From: Solirubrobacteraceae bacterium
Lineage (GTDB): Bacteria; Actinomycetota; Thermoleophilia; Solirubrobacterales; Solirubrobacteraceae
Direction of reading: 5' to 3'
DNA length: 10,208 bases
NCBI GenBank assembly: GCA_025935735.1
Contig: JAICUS010000175.1
Coordinates: 1 to 10,208 of the forward strand
A program made the translations under genes and the position numbers. A model generated the notes under the pieces. The model was not told the DNA's origin. It saw only the letters and a list, made by a program, of their open reading frames with translations, and did no database searches. Shown here piece by piece: positions 1 to 6,698 of the stretch (position 1 is the stretch's first letter; every line of letters starts with the position of its first letter).

Positions 1-747
1 GCGATCGACGCCGGCGAGCTCGAGCTGCACTACCAGCCGATCTGCCGCGCTGCGGACGGCCGCGTGCTCGGCGTCGAGCCGCTCGTGCGCTGGCGCGACC
101 CGGAGCGCGGGCTGATCCCGCCGCTGGAGTTCATCCCCGTGGCCGAGCGCACCGGCGTGATCGACGCGCTGGGCGACTGGGTGCTGCAGGCGGCCTGCGC
201 GCAGGGCGCGGCGTGGGCGGACATGGGCCTGCACCCGCGGCTCGGCGTCAACGTCTCCCCGCGCCAGCTGCGCCGGGCCGGCTTCGCCGAGCGGGCCAGG
301 GCGATCGTCGCCGGGCACGCGATCGACAGCTTCGTGCTCGAGCTCACCGAGTCCGCCTGGTCGCTGGAGGCCTCGCGGCTGCTGCCCGTGCTGCACGACC
401 TGCGCTCCGCCGGCTTCGTGCTGGCCATCGACGACTTCGGCGCGGGCTACTCGTCGCTGTGGCGCCTGCGCGAGCTGCCCGTGCAGGTGATCAAGGTCGA
501 CCGGGCGTTCCTGGACGGCGTGCCCGACGACCCGCAGGCCTGCGCCGTCTACGCGGCGATCCTGCAGCTCGCGGACACCGTCGGCTGCGACGTGGTCGCC
601 GAGGGCGTGGAGACCGCCGGGCAGGCCGAGTTCCTGCGCGACCGGGGCTGCGCGATCCTCCAGGGCTACCTGTTCTCGCGCCCGCTGCCGGCGGCCGACG
701 TGACCGAGCTGCTGCGCGACGGCCTCGTCGCCGAGCGCCGCACGTAG
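1..747 (+). CDS. EAL-domain cyclic-di-GMP phosphodiesterase, C-terminal part (5' end outside window)
   Basis: The frame is open from base 1 and ends at TAG 745-747, so 248 codons are visible and the start lies upstream. The visible part is one essentially complete EAL domain, which hydrolyses the second messenger c-di-GMP to pGpG in the cytoplasm. Counting from the first visible codon: LHYQPI at 9-14, the ExLxR motif as EPLVR at 26-30 (EAL is written EPL here), N84 in NVSPRQL, E114/E117 in ELTE, the metal-binding pair D144-D145 in DDFGAG, K165 in IKVD, E201 in AEGVE and Q221 in QGY. All the usual metal-, substrate- and general-base residues therefore appear present, so activity is likely. The domain starts right at the window edge; family knowledge suggests a GGDEF, PAS or other sensory module upstream, but none is visible. 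It ends 23 bp before rpmF and is probably not functionally tied to it. Confidence 0.93.
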   Translation, partial: AIDAGELELHYQPICRAADGRVLGVEPLVRWRDPERGLIPPLEFIPVAERTGVIDALGDWVLQAACAQGAAWADMGLHPRLGVNVSPRQLRRAGFAERARAIVAGHAIDSFVLELTESAWSLEASRLLPVLHDLRSAGFVLAIDDFGAGYSSLWRLRELPVQVIKVDRAFLDGVPDDPQACAVYAAILQLADTVGCDVVAEGVETAGQAEFLRDRGCAILQGYLFSRPLPAADVTELLRDGLVAERRT

Positions 748-754
748 GTTTCGC

Positions 755-760
755 TACCCT
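755..760 (+). promoter_or_regulatory. Putative -10 box (TACCCT) for rpmF, near-leaderless
   Basis: TACCCT fits the bacterial -10 pattern TAnnnT and is an A/T-bearing island in very GC-rich DNA. Exactly 10 nt separate its last T from the rpmF ATG at 771. A start site 6-8 nt after the box would leave a leader of only a few bases. No good Shine-Dalgarno sequence lies in the 23 bp before rpmF. I see no convincing -35 hexamer. The same box-to-ATG spacing recurs at ftsY and nfeD. Confidence 0.5.
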
Positions 761-770
761 TTCGCGGCCG

Positions 771-971
771 ATGGCCGTCCCCAAGCAGAAGCAGTCGCAC
801 GCGCGCACGTCGCAGCGCCGCTCGCAGCACAAGATCACCGCGCCCGCGGTGAACGCGTGCCCGCAGTGCCGCCGCCCGCGCCGTCCGCACCGGGTGTGCC
901 CGCACTGCGGGTTCTACGCCGGGCGCGAGGTCGTGCACGTGCACGACCACGAGCACGATCACGACCACTAG
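771..971 (+). CDS. rpmF: 50S ribosomal protein L32 (bL32), zinc-ribbon type with histidine tail
   Basis: This 66-residue protein of the large ribosomal subunit begins with the classic bL32 start MAVPKQKQSHART, followed by a basic stretch (RRSQHK). A zinc ribbon follows with CxxC pairs at C30/C33 and C43/C46, so this is the zinc-binding (C+) form. The usual family end is near GREVV (51-55). Here it continues into an 11-residue tail in which every second residue is histidine (H56, 58, 60, 62, 64, 66) separated by V, D, E and D. The ATG is the only start giving the family N-terminus, and it sits 10 nt after a TAnnnT box. rpmF next to plsX is a conserved arrangement that links ribosome and phospholipid synthesis. 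The TAG stop lies a few bases before the apparent start of plsX. The identity is certain; the role of the tail is unknown. Confidence 0.96.
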   Translation: MAVPKQKQSHARTSQRRSQHKITAPAVNACPQCRRPRRPHRVCPHCGFYAGREVVHVHDHEHDHDH

Positions 972-974
972 CGT
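969..974 (+). promoter_or_regulatory. Possible -10 box (TAGCGT) overlapping the rpmF stop, upstream of plsX
   Basis: TAGCGT matches TAnnnT and includes the TAG stop codon of rpmF. It lies 7 nt before the ATC at 982, the best-placed table-11 start for plsX, so a transcript from it would be leaderless or nearly so. The same six bases recur before acpP at 1983-1988. The call is weak because the stop codon itself supplies the TA. Confidence 0.25.
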
Positions 975-981
975 CCTCACG

Positions 982-2004
982 ATCGCGGTCGACGTCAACG
1001 GGGCCGACAAGGGTCCCGCGGAGGTCGCCCGCGGTGCCGCCCGCGCGGCCGCGGGCGGCGTCCGCGTGACCCTGTTCGGGCCGGCGGGGGAGATCGGCTC
1101 GGTCGCCGACGGCGTGTCGGTGGTGGACGCGCCGCTGTCGATCGCCAAGGACCCCGATCCCGCGCGCGCGGTGCGGGCCAACCCGGACGCGTCGATCGTG
1201 AAGGCGGTCGCCGCGGTGGCCGCGGGCGAGGCCGACGCGCTCGTGTCCGGCGGCTCGACCGGCGCGGCGCTCGCCGCCTCGCTGTTCACCTTCAAGCGCG
1301 CCCGCGGCGTCCACCGGCCGGCGCTGGCGATCCTGCTGCCGGTGCCGGGCGCGCCGTTCCTGCTGCTCGACGCCGGCGCCAACGACGTCGTGCGCCCCGA
1401 GCACCTGGTCCAGTTCGCCCACATGGGCGCGGCCTACATGGAGGCGGTCATGGGGGTGCGCGACCCCCGCGTGGCGCTGCTGTCCAACGGCACCGAGGCC
1501 TCGAAGGGCCCGGAGACCGTGGTGGAGGCGCACGCGCTGCTGGCCGGCTCGGCCGGGCTCAACTTCCTCGGCAACGTGGAGGGCTTCGCCATCGGCACCG
1601 GCGAGGCCGACGTGATCGTGGCCGACGGGTTCACCGGCAACGTGGCGCTGAAGGTGATGGAGGGGACGTTCGCGGCGCTGATGGGCGCGGTGCGCGGGGC
1701 GGCGATGTCCTCCCGGCGGTCCCGGCTCGGCGGGCTGCTGCTGCGCCCGGCGCTGCGCGGGATGCGCGACGAGCTCGACCCCGAGGAGCAGGGCGGCGCC
1801 GTGCTGCTCGGGCTGCGCCGGCTCGCGGTCGTCCCGCACGGCTCCTTCGGCGAGCGCGGCTTCGCGCGGGCGATCGAGGTGGCCGCCCGCGGCGTGCGCG
1901 AGGACGTGGCGGGGCGCACGCACGCCCGGCTCGCCGCCGCCGGCGCGCTCCGGGCGCGCCCAGAGGCGTCCGAGGCGGCCGCTAGCGTGCCCGACCAGCC
2001 ATGA
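982..2004 (+). CDS. plsX: Phosphate acyltransferase PlsX (start codon unclear)
   Basis: PlsX converts acyl-ACP and phosphate to acyl-phosphate, the donor used by PlsY to begin phospholipid synthesis; it is a peripheral membrane enzyme. The N-terminal AVDVNGADKGP matches the family's glycine/aspartate motif (usually AVDxMGGDxGP). Further marks are VSGGSTGAAL (the VSAGNTGA region, about residues 88-97), LLDAGANDVVRPEHLVQFA, LLSNGTEASKGPE, FLGNVEGFAIGTGEADVIVADGFTGNV split over the C-terminal half, and EEQGGAVLLGL. From 982 it has 340 residues, normal for PlsX (about 330-360). The problem is the start: the frame is open from 853 but has no ATG, GTG, TTG or CTG until GTG 1066, which would remove about 28 residues including the conserved motif. 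I use ATC 982 provisionally; GTC 973, one base from GTG, is also possible if the base call is wrong. The end overlaps acpP by ATGA. Confidence 0.9.
   Translation: MAVDVNGADKGPAEVARGAARAAAGGVRVTLFGPAGEIGSVADGVSVVDAPLSIAKDPDPARAVRANPDASIVKAVAAVAAGEADALVSGGSTGAALAASLFTFKRARGVHRPALAILLPVPGAPFLLLDAGANDVVRPEHLVQFAHMGAAYMEAVMGVRDPRVALLSNGTEASKGPETVVEAHALLAGSAGLNFLGNVEGFAIGTGEADVIVADGFTGNVALKVMEGTFAALMGAVRGAAMSSRRSRLGGLLLRPALRGMRDELDPEEQGGAVLLGLRRLAVVPHGSFGERGFARAIEVAARGVREDVAGRTHARLAAAGALRARPEASEAAASVPDQP
1983..1988 (+). promoter_or_regulatory. Possible internal -10 box (TAGCGT) for acpP
   Basis: TAGCGT lies inside the last codons of plsX, 12 nt before the acpP ATG at 2001. The following bases TGCCCGACC are identical to those between the ftsY box and its ATG. 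A private promoter for acpP would make sense because acyl carrier protein is needed in far higher amounts than PlsX. No Shine-Dalgarno sequence is seen before this ATG. Confidence 0.35.
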
Positions 2005-2255
2005 CCCGCGAGGAAGTCCTGGAGCTGATCCGTGCGCACCTGGCCGACGAGCTGGAGCTCGACCCGGCGCGCATCACGGAGGCCACCCACTTCCGGGAGG
2101 ACCTGGCGGCGGACTCGCTGGACCTCTACACGCTCGTGCAGGAGCTCGAGGACTCCTACGGCGTGAAGATGTCCGACGAGCAGGCCGCCCGCATCCACAC
2201 CGTGCGCGAGGCCGTGGACTTCGTGCTGGCCCACGACCCTTCCCCGAGGCCCTGA
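2001..2255 (+). CDS. acpP: Acyl carrier protein
   Basis: This small acidic protein (84 residues) carries growing acyl chains on a 4'-phosphopantetheine arm during fatty acid synthesis in the cytoplasm. The attachment site is Ser39 in the DSLDL motif; around it, FREDLAADSLD (31-41) matches the ACP helix-II start. The C-terminal part with VREAVDFVL matches helix IV of the four-helix fold. The residues after Ser39 are LDLYTLVQELED where the common form is LDTVELVMALEE, a divergent helix II that is the partner-recognition helix; this is still within the range of housekeeping ACPs. The ATG overlaps the plsX TGA (ATGA), suggesting translational coupling, and the gene stops 3 nt before the rnc start. 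Its place between plsX (which uses acyl-ACP) and rnc supports the housekeeping copy rather than a polyketide or peptide synthase carrier. Confidence 0.94.
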   Translation: MTREEVLELIRAHLADELELDPARITEATHFREDLAADSLDLYTLVQELEDSYGVKMSDEQAARIHTVREAVDFVLAHDPSPRP

Positions 2256-2258
2256 CCG

Positions 2259-2930
2259 CTGCGCAAGCTGCACGACCTGCTCGAGCGTCTGCCGCAGGAC
2301 CTGGCGAGGCAAGCGGTGACGCATTCGTCGTGGACCGAGCGGCGGGCCGATTCCTACGAGCGGCTGGCCTTCTTGGGCGACTCGGTGCTCGGCCTGGCCG
2401 TGACCACCCACCTCTACCCGCGCCTGGCCGCGGACGCCTACGGCGCCGGCCGGCTGACCAAGATCCGCGCGCAGGCCGTGTCCGGCCGCTCCTGCCGGGA
2501 GGTGGCCGAGCGGCTGGGCATCCCCGAGCGCCTGCGGGCGGCGGCGCCGCCGGAGGTCGCCGGCCCGGCGACGGAGCAGCTGTCCCGCACCGAGCGGGTG
2601 CTCGCCTCGGTGATCGAGGCGGTGATCGGCGCGTGCTACCTGGAGTTCGGCTACGAGGAGGTCTCGGCGGCGGTCGTCGAGGCGTTCGCGCCGGAGATCG
2701 AGCGGGCGCTCGTGCAGCCGGCGGACTTCAAGTCGGCGCTGCAGGAGCAGCTCGCCCGCCGCGGGACGGTCGTGACGTACGAGGTGACCGCGGAGCAGGG
2801 GCCGCCGCACGAGCGGACCTTCGAGGTGGTCGCGCTGGTGGACGGCGAGGAGGTCGCGCGCGGCAGCGGGCGCTCCAAGAAGGACGCCGAGCAGGCGGCA
2901 GCCGAGACCGCGCTCGAGGGAGGCGTGTGA
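2259..2930 (+). CDS. rnc: Ribonuclease III, probable CTG start
   Basis: RNase III cuts double-stranded RNA during rRNA processing and mRNA turnover. From CTG 2259 the protein has 223 residues, the normal family size. Residues 1-150 form the nuclease domain with the signature region ERLAFLGDSVL at 34-44 and the second active-site helix ERVLASVIEAVIGACYL at 112-128. Residues 155-221 form a double-stranded-RNA-binding domain with FKSALQEQL, GPPHERTFEV and GSGRSKKDAEQAAA. The family acidic residues corresponding to E. coli D45 and E117 are present (D41, E120), but those corresponding to E41 and D114 are A37 and S117. The first conventional start, GTG 2316, would delete the first helix (LHDLLERLPQDLARQAV). 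CTG 2259 has GAGG at 2246-2249, nine bases upstream, and lies 3 nt after the acpP stop; CTG 2268 and 2277 are alternatives. smc starts 4 nt downstream of its stop. Confidence 0.93.
   Translation: MRKLHDLLERLPQDLARQAVTHSSWTERRADSYERLAFLGDSVLGLAVTTHLYPRLAADAYGAGRLTKIRAQAVSGRSCREVAERLGIPERLRAAAPPEVAGPATEQLSRTERVLASVIEAVIGACYLEFGYEEVSAAVVEAFAPEIERALVQPADFKSALQEQLARRGTVVTYEVTAEQGPPHERTFEVVALVDGEEVARGSGRSKKDAEQAAAETALEGGV
2916..2923 (+). promoter_or_regulatory. Shine-Dalgarno sequence of smc (GAGGGAGG)
   Basis: GAGGGAGG lies within the last codons of rnc, 11 nt before the smc ATG at 2935. The same eight bases occur before the SPFH gene. It supports the ATG as the smc start and shows that genes inside operons here use ordinary ribosome binding sites. 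Confidence 0.6.
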
Positions 2931-2934
2931 CCGC

Positions 2935-5900
2935 ATGCACCTGAGCTCGCTCACTTTGAAGGGGTTCAAGTCGTTCCCGGACCGCACCCGGCTGGCGTTC
3001 GCGCCCGGCGTGTCGGTGATCGTCGGACCCAACGGCTCGGGCAAGTCGAACATCACCGACGCCGTGCTGTGGGCGCTCGGCGAGCAGTCGCCGCTGGCCG
3101 TGCGCGGGCAGTCGATGCAGGACGTGATCTTCGCCGGCGCGCACGGCGTCCAGGCGCGCGGCGAGGCCGAGGTCGAGGTCGTGCTCGACAACGCCGCCGG
3201 TGACCTCGACCTGCCCGTCGGCGAGGTGTCGATCGTGCGGCGCCTGAACCGCGCGGGGGAGGGCGAGTACCGGGTCAACGGCGCCCGCTGCCGGCTCGCG
3301 GACGTCCTGGAGATCCTCTCGGACACCGGCCTGGGCAAGGAGATGCACTCGGTCGTCTCCCAGGGCCGCGTGGAGGCGATCGTCACGTCCAAGCCGCGCG
3401 ACCGGCGGATGCTCATCGAGGAGGCCGCCGGGCTGGGCAAGCACCGCAAGCGGCGCCGGCGCGCGCAGCTCAAGCTCGAGCGCACGCAGGACAACCTCGA
3501 CCGCTCGCTGGACGTCGAGCGCGAGGCCCGCTCCCGGCTGCGGCCGCTCAAGCGCCAGGCGGAGGCGGCCGAGCTGCACGAGCGCCTGGAGCGCCAGGCC
3601 GACGAGGCGCGCTGGACGCTGGCCCGCGACTCCGCGCGGTCGGCCCGCGCCGCGGTGGCCGAGGCGTCTTCTGTCGTCGCCGCGGCTCGCGCGGCGGCAG
3701 CGCGGACGGAGTCAGAGCTGGGCGAGGTCGCGCGCCGCCGGCAGGCCGCCGAGGAGGCGCTGTCGCAGCGCGGCTCGGCCCGCGAGTCGCTATCGCACCG
3801 CTTCTACGCGGCCCGCTCGGCGGGGGAGCGGATCGGCCTGCGGCTGGACGCGGTCGGCCGTGCGCTGGCCGAGCTGGAGGACCGCACCGGGCGCCGCCGC
3901 GCCTCGATCGCCGCGCTGCGGGCCGAGGCGGAGGCCGACACCGGCGACGACGGCGCCGCCGAGCGCATCGCCGCGCTGGAGGCGGAGCTCGCCGAGCTGG
4001 CCGAGGACCACCGCGTGCGCCTGGAGCGCGAGCTGGCCGAGCTGGAGGCCGGCCGCGAGGCGGCGGCCGCCGCCCTGGCGGGGCTGGCCGAGGCCGCCGA
4101 GGCCGCGGGCGCGGTGGCCCGCGAGCGCGTCGCCGCCGCCGAGGCCGCCCGCGCCGCCCGCCGCGAGCTCGACACCGCCGCCGAGCGCGCCCGTCGCGAA
4201 TCCGCGCGCGTCGGCGCCGAGCTCGCCAAGGTCAACCAGTTCCTCCGCGCCCAGGCGGGAGCGCCGGGCGGAGCCCCGGCCCTGGCCGACGCGTTGACCG
4301 CCGCCCCGGGCTACGAGCTCGCCCTGTCCGCCGCGCTCGGGCCACGGCTGCGGGCGGCGGTCGCGCGGGATCTCGAGGCCGCGGCCGCGCTGCTGGACCG
4401 CGCGGGGCGGGACGGCGGCGCGGCCCTGGTGGCACCTGCGGGCGGCACGCGGGCGCCGGCGGATAGCACTGAGGGGATGGAGGCCGGGGCCGCCGTTCCG
4501 CCCGCGCCCGGAGCGCAGCCGCTCACCGCTCACGTTCGCGCCACGGGCGACGCCGCCGCGCTCACCGCAGCCCTCCTCAGCAACACGTGGGTGGTCGACG
4601 AACTCGCCACGCTCGACCCGGCGTTCACGGGCACCGCCGTCACGAAGGACGGCCGCACCTGGTCCCCGTCGAGCCGCGAGCTCCGGCAGGTCCCGGCCGG
4701 CGGCGAGGACCGCGTGCTGGCCGAGCGCAACCGCCGCGACGCCCTCGTCGCCGAGGTCGAGAAGGCCGCGCAGGCCGAGCAGGCAGCCCTGCAACGGGTC
4801 GAGGCCGCGCAGGCCGGAGTCACCGAGGCCGACGCCGCCCGCGACGCCGCCGACCGCGACGCGCGGTCCGCGGCCCGGGCGCGGGACGAGGGCGCGGAGG
4901 CCGAGCGCCATGCCCGCTGGGTCATCCAGCAGCGCCGCGCGGCGCCGGACGAAGGGCCCGCGGCCGAGCGCCGCGCCCACGTCGAGGCGGCCATCGCGAC
5001 CGAGCGCCGGCTCGCCGCGCGGGCCGAGCGCGAGCGCCAGGAGCGGACGCGGCGGCTCGAAGGGCTGCAGGGGCGCCTCACCCGCGACGAGGGCCTACAG
5101 CCGCTCGCCCGGCGGCTCGCCGAGGCGCTGCGGGCGGCGCAGCAGGCCGTGGCCACCCGCGTCGAGGCGCTCGAGGCCGAGCTCGCGGCCGATCGCGCCG
5201 CCGGCGAGCGGCTGGCCGGCGAGCTGCGCGAGTGCGCCGCCGAGGAGTCGCGCGTCCAGGCCCGGCTGAAGGAGCGCGGCGAGGAGGTCACCCGCGGCGA
5301 GGTCCGCGCCCAGCAGGCGCGCGACCAGGCCCACGAGGCCGGGACCGAGCTCGGCCGGCTCGCCACCAAGCTCGGCCTGGAGCCGGAGCCGGCGGACGAG
5401 CCGCTCGCGGCCCCGGAGCGCGAGACGCTGCACGCCCGCATCGAGCGCCTGCAGCGCCGCCGGGAGCAGCTCGGCCCGGTCAACCCGCTCGCCCAGGAGG
5501 AGTACCGCGAGGCGCTGGCGCACGTCCAGGAGCTCGAGCGCCAGCGCGAGGACCTGGAGACGGCTCTGCGGGAGCTCCAGGGCCTCATCCGCGACACCGA
5601 CCGCCGGATCCGCGAGGCGTTCGAGGAGACGTTCACCGCCGCCGCCCAGAACTTCGAGGAGGTCGTCGGCCTGCTGTTCCCCGGCGGCCGCGGCGCGCTG
5701 CGGCTCGTGCGCGAGGACGCCGGCCCGCGGCCCGTCCTCGGCGGCGCGGAGGCCGAGGGCGAGGAGTCAGCAGAGCCGGACGAGCCGGAGGAGGCGCCCG
5801 AGGACCGCATGGGCGTGGAGATCGAGATCACGCCCGCCGGCAAGTCCACCAAGCGCCTCACGCTGTTGTCCGGCGGCGAGAAGTCGCTCACCGCGCTCGC

Positions 5901-6156
5901 GTTCCTGTTCGCGGTCTTCCTCGCCCGCCCGTGCCCGTTCTACATCCTCGACGAGGTCGAGGCCGCGCTGGACGACCTGAACATCGACCGCTTCCTCGAC
6001 GTCCTGCGCTCCTTCGCCGGCCGCGCGCAGTTCATCGTGGTCACACATCAGAAGCGCACGATGGAGGCCGCAGATGCGCTCTACGGCGTCTCGATGGCCG
6101 GCAACGGCGTCTCCAAGGTGATCTCCCGCCGGCTCCCGCGCGAGCAGGCCGCGTGA
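2935..6156 (+). CDS. smc: Chromosome segregation ATPase SMC
   Basis: SMC forms, with ScpA/ScpB, the bacterial condensin that organises and segregates the chromosome. The protein has 1073 residues. The N-terminal head has Walker A GPNGSGKSN at 31-39, the Q-loop region SQGRVEAI near 142 and EEAAGLGKHRKRRRRA near 162. A long Ala/Glu/Arg-rich coiled coil follows to about 440. The hinge occupies about 445-590, with LADALTAAPGYELALSAALG in its first half and a Pro/Ala-rich linker before its second half. The second coiled coil runs to about 900. The C-terminal head has the ABC signature LLSGGEKSLTALAFLF near 975 and Walker B FYILDEVEAALDD near 1002, so the ATPase looks complete. It is shorter than common bacterial SMCs (about 1150-1200), mainly through shorter arms, and carries an acidic insert at 938-957 between arm and signature motif. 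scpA and scpB are not in the window. Confidence 0.96.
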   Translation: MHLSSLTLKGFKSFPDRTRLAFAPGVSVIVGPNGSGKSNITDAVLWALGEQSPLAVRGQSMQDVIFAGAHGVQARGEAEVEVVLDNAAGDLDLPVGEVSIVRRLNRAGEGEYRVNGARCRLADVLEILSDTGLGKEMHSVVSQGRVEAIVTSKPRDRRMLIEEAAGLGKHRKRRRRAQLKLERTQDNLDRSLDVEREARSRLRPLKRQAEAAELHERLERQADEARWTLARDSARSARAAVAEASSVVAAARAAAARTESELGEVARRRQAAEEALSQRGSARESLSHRFYAARSAGERIGLRLDAVGRALAELEDRTGRRRASIAALRAEAEADTGDDGAAERIAALEAELAELAEDHRVRLERELAELEAGREAAAAALAGLAEAAEAAGAVARERVAAAEAARAARRELDTAAERARRESARVGAELAKVNQFLRAQAGAPGGAPALADALTAAPGYELALSAALGPRLRAAVARDLEAAAALLDRAGRDGGAALVAPAGGTRAPADSTEGMEAGAAVPPAPGAQPLTAHVRATGDAAALTAALLSNTWVVDELATLDPAFTGTAVTKDGRTWSPSSRELRQVPAGGEDRVLAERNRRDALVAEVEKAAQAEQAALQRVEAAQAGVTEADAARDAADRDARSAARARDEGAEAERHARWVIQQRRAAPDEGPAAERRAHVEAAIATERRLAARAERERQERTRRLEGLQGRLTRDEGLQPLARRLAEALRAAQQAVATRVEALEAELAADRAAGERLAGELRECAAEESRVQARLKERGEEVTRGEVRAQQARDQAHEAGTELGRLATKLGLEPEPADEPLAAPERETLHARIERLQRRREQLGPVNPLAQEEYREALAHVQELERQREDLETALRELQGLIRDTDRRIREAFEETFTAAAQNFEEVVGLLFPGGRGALRLVREDAGPRPVLGGAEAEGEESAEPDEPEEAPEDRMGVEIEITPAGKSTKRLTLLSGGEKSLTALAFLFAVFLARPCPFYILDEVEAALDDLNIDRFLDVLRSFAGRAQFIVVTHQKRTMEAADALYGVSMAGNGVSKVISRRLPREQAA

Positions 6157-6698
6157 TGCTCGGCGCCCCGCTGCTCGCCGGGCTTGCGGCGTTCGCGGCG
6201 CTCGCCGGTCCGCCGCACGAGATCACGGCCAAGCGCCTGCACGCGCGTCCGGATGCCGTGGCGCGCGGCACCAAGGTGCGCGACTCGGCGCTGTTCGGCG
6301 TCCGCACGTTCGCCAACGCCCGCGACGGCTTCGCGCTCGCCGACGTGCGCCAGGCGCAGTACCCGGCGCGCACGACCGACGGCGGACGGACGTGGCGGAT
6401 CGACGGCCCGCAGTTCCACGTCAACGCGGCCGATGCGCCCGAGGCCGTCGGCTTCGTGGGCATGGCGGGCCCGCGGCGGCTCTTCGCCTACGGCGCCTCA
6501 GCGGTCGACGCCAGCACCGACGGCGGCCGCACGTGGTGGGAGGCGTTCCTCGGCGATCTCGTGGTGGCGGTCGTGCCCGGCCCCGGCCGGCTGGTCGCCT
6601 ACGTCCAGCATGAGGCCGGAACGCGCGCGGTGACGTGGCAGTACGTCTCGCGCGACGGCGGGCGCCACTGGCGCTACAGCACCGCTATCGGCGGCTGA
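6156..6698 (+). CDS. Small exported protein with three Asp-box (BNR) repeats
   Basis: This 180-residue protein begins with a short hydrophobic segment (LLAGLAAFAALAG, 6-18) that looks like a signal peptide without a strong basic N-region. It has three Asp boxes of the S/T-x-D-G-G-R-x-W type: TTDGGRTW (73-80), STDGGRTW (120-127) and SRDGGRHW (165-172), spaced about 45-47 residues apart. Asp boxes mark beta-hairpin turns in beta-propellers of the sialidase/BNR and Ycf48-like families. Three repeats are too few for a full propeller, so it may be a partial or oligomerising one; no enzymatic residues can be assigned. The ATG overlaps the smc stop (TGATG), and GTG 6153 is an alternative, so translation is likely coupled to smc. 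Its 3' end overlaps a small minus-strand ORF by 14 bp. The substrate and role are unknown. Confidence 0.75.
   Translation: MLGAPLLAGLAAFAALAGPPHEITAKRLHARPDAVARGTKVRDSALFGVRTFANARDGFALADVRQAQYPARTTDGGRTWRIDGPQFHVNAADAPEAVGFVGMAGPRRLFAYGASAVDASTDGGRTWWEAFLGDLVVAVVPGPGRLVAYVQHEAGTRAVTWQYVSRDGGRHWRYSTAIGG

Noticed and set aside
213..770. Upstream extension of rpmF through the EAL gene
   Set aside because: The extra residues are an out-of-frame Arg/Ala-rich shadow; MAVPKQKQ at 771 is the known L32 N-terminus.
936..968. CAC/GAC/GAG run as a noncoding or CRISPR-like repeat
   Set aside because: It is in frame within L32 and explained by the histidine/acidic tail; there are no spacers.
1434..3551. 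Very long open frame on the minus strand across plsX, acpP, rnc and smc
   Set aside because: It is antisense to four clearly recognised genes, its product is Ser/Arg-rich with no family features, and such shadows are expected when third codon positions are nearly all G or C.
4021..4200. Ala/Glu low-complexity stretch as a possible frameshifted or foreign segment
   Set aside because: The reading frame and charge pattern continue smoothly as coiled coil of the SMC arm; high alanine reflects GC bias.
4587..6155. Upstream extension of the Asp-box gene through smc
   Set aside because: The extended part is an Arg/Gly/Ala-rich out-of-frame reading of smc; the signal-like N-terminus begins at 6156.
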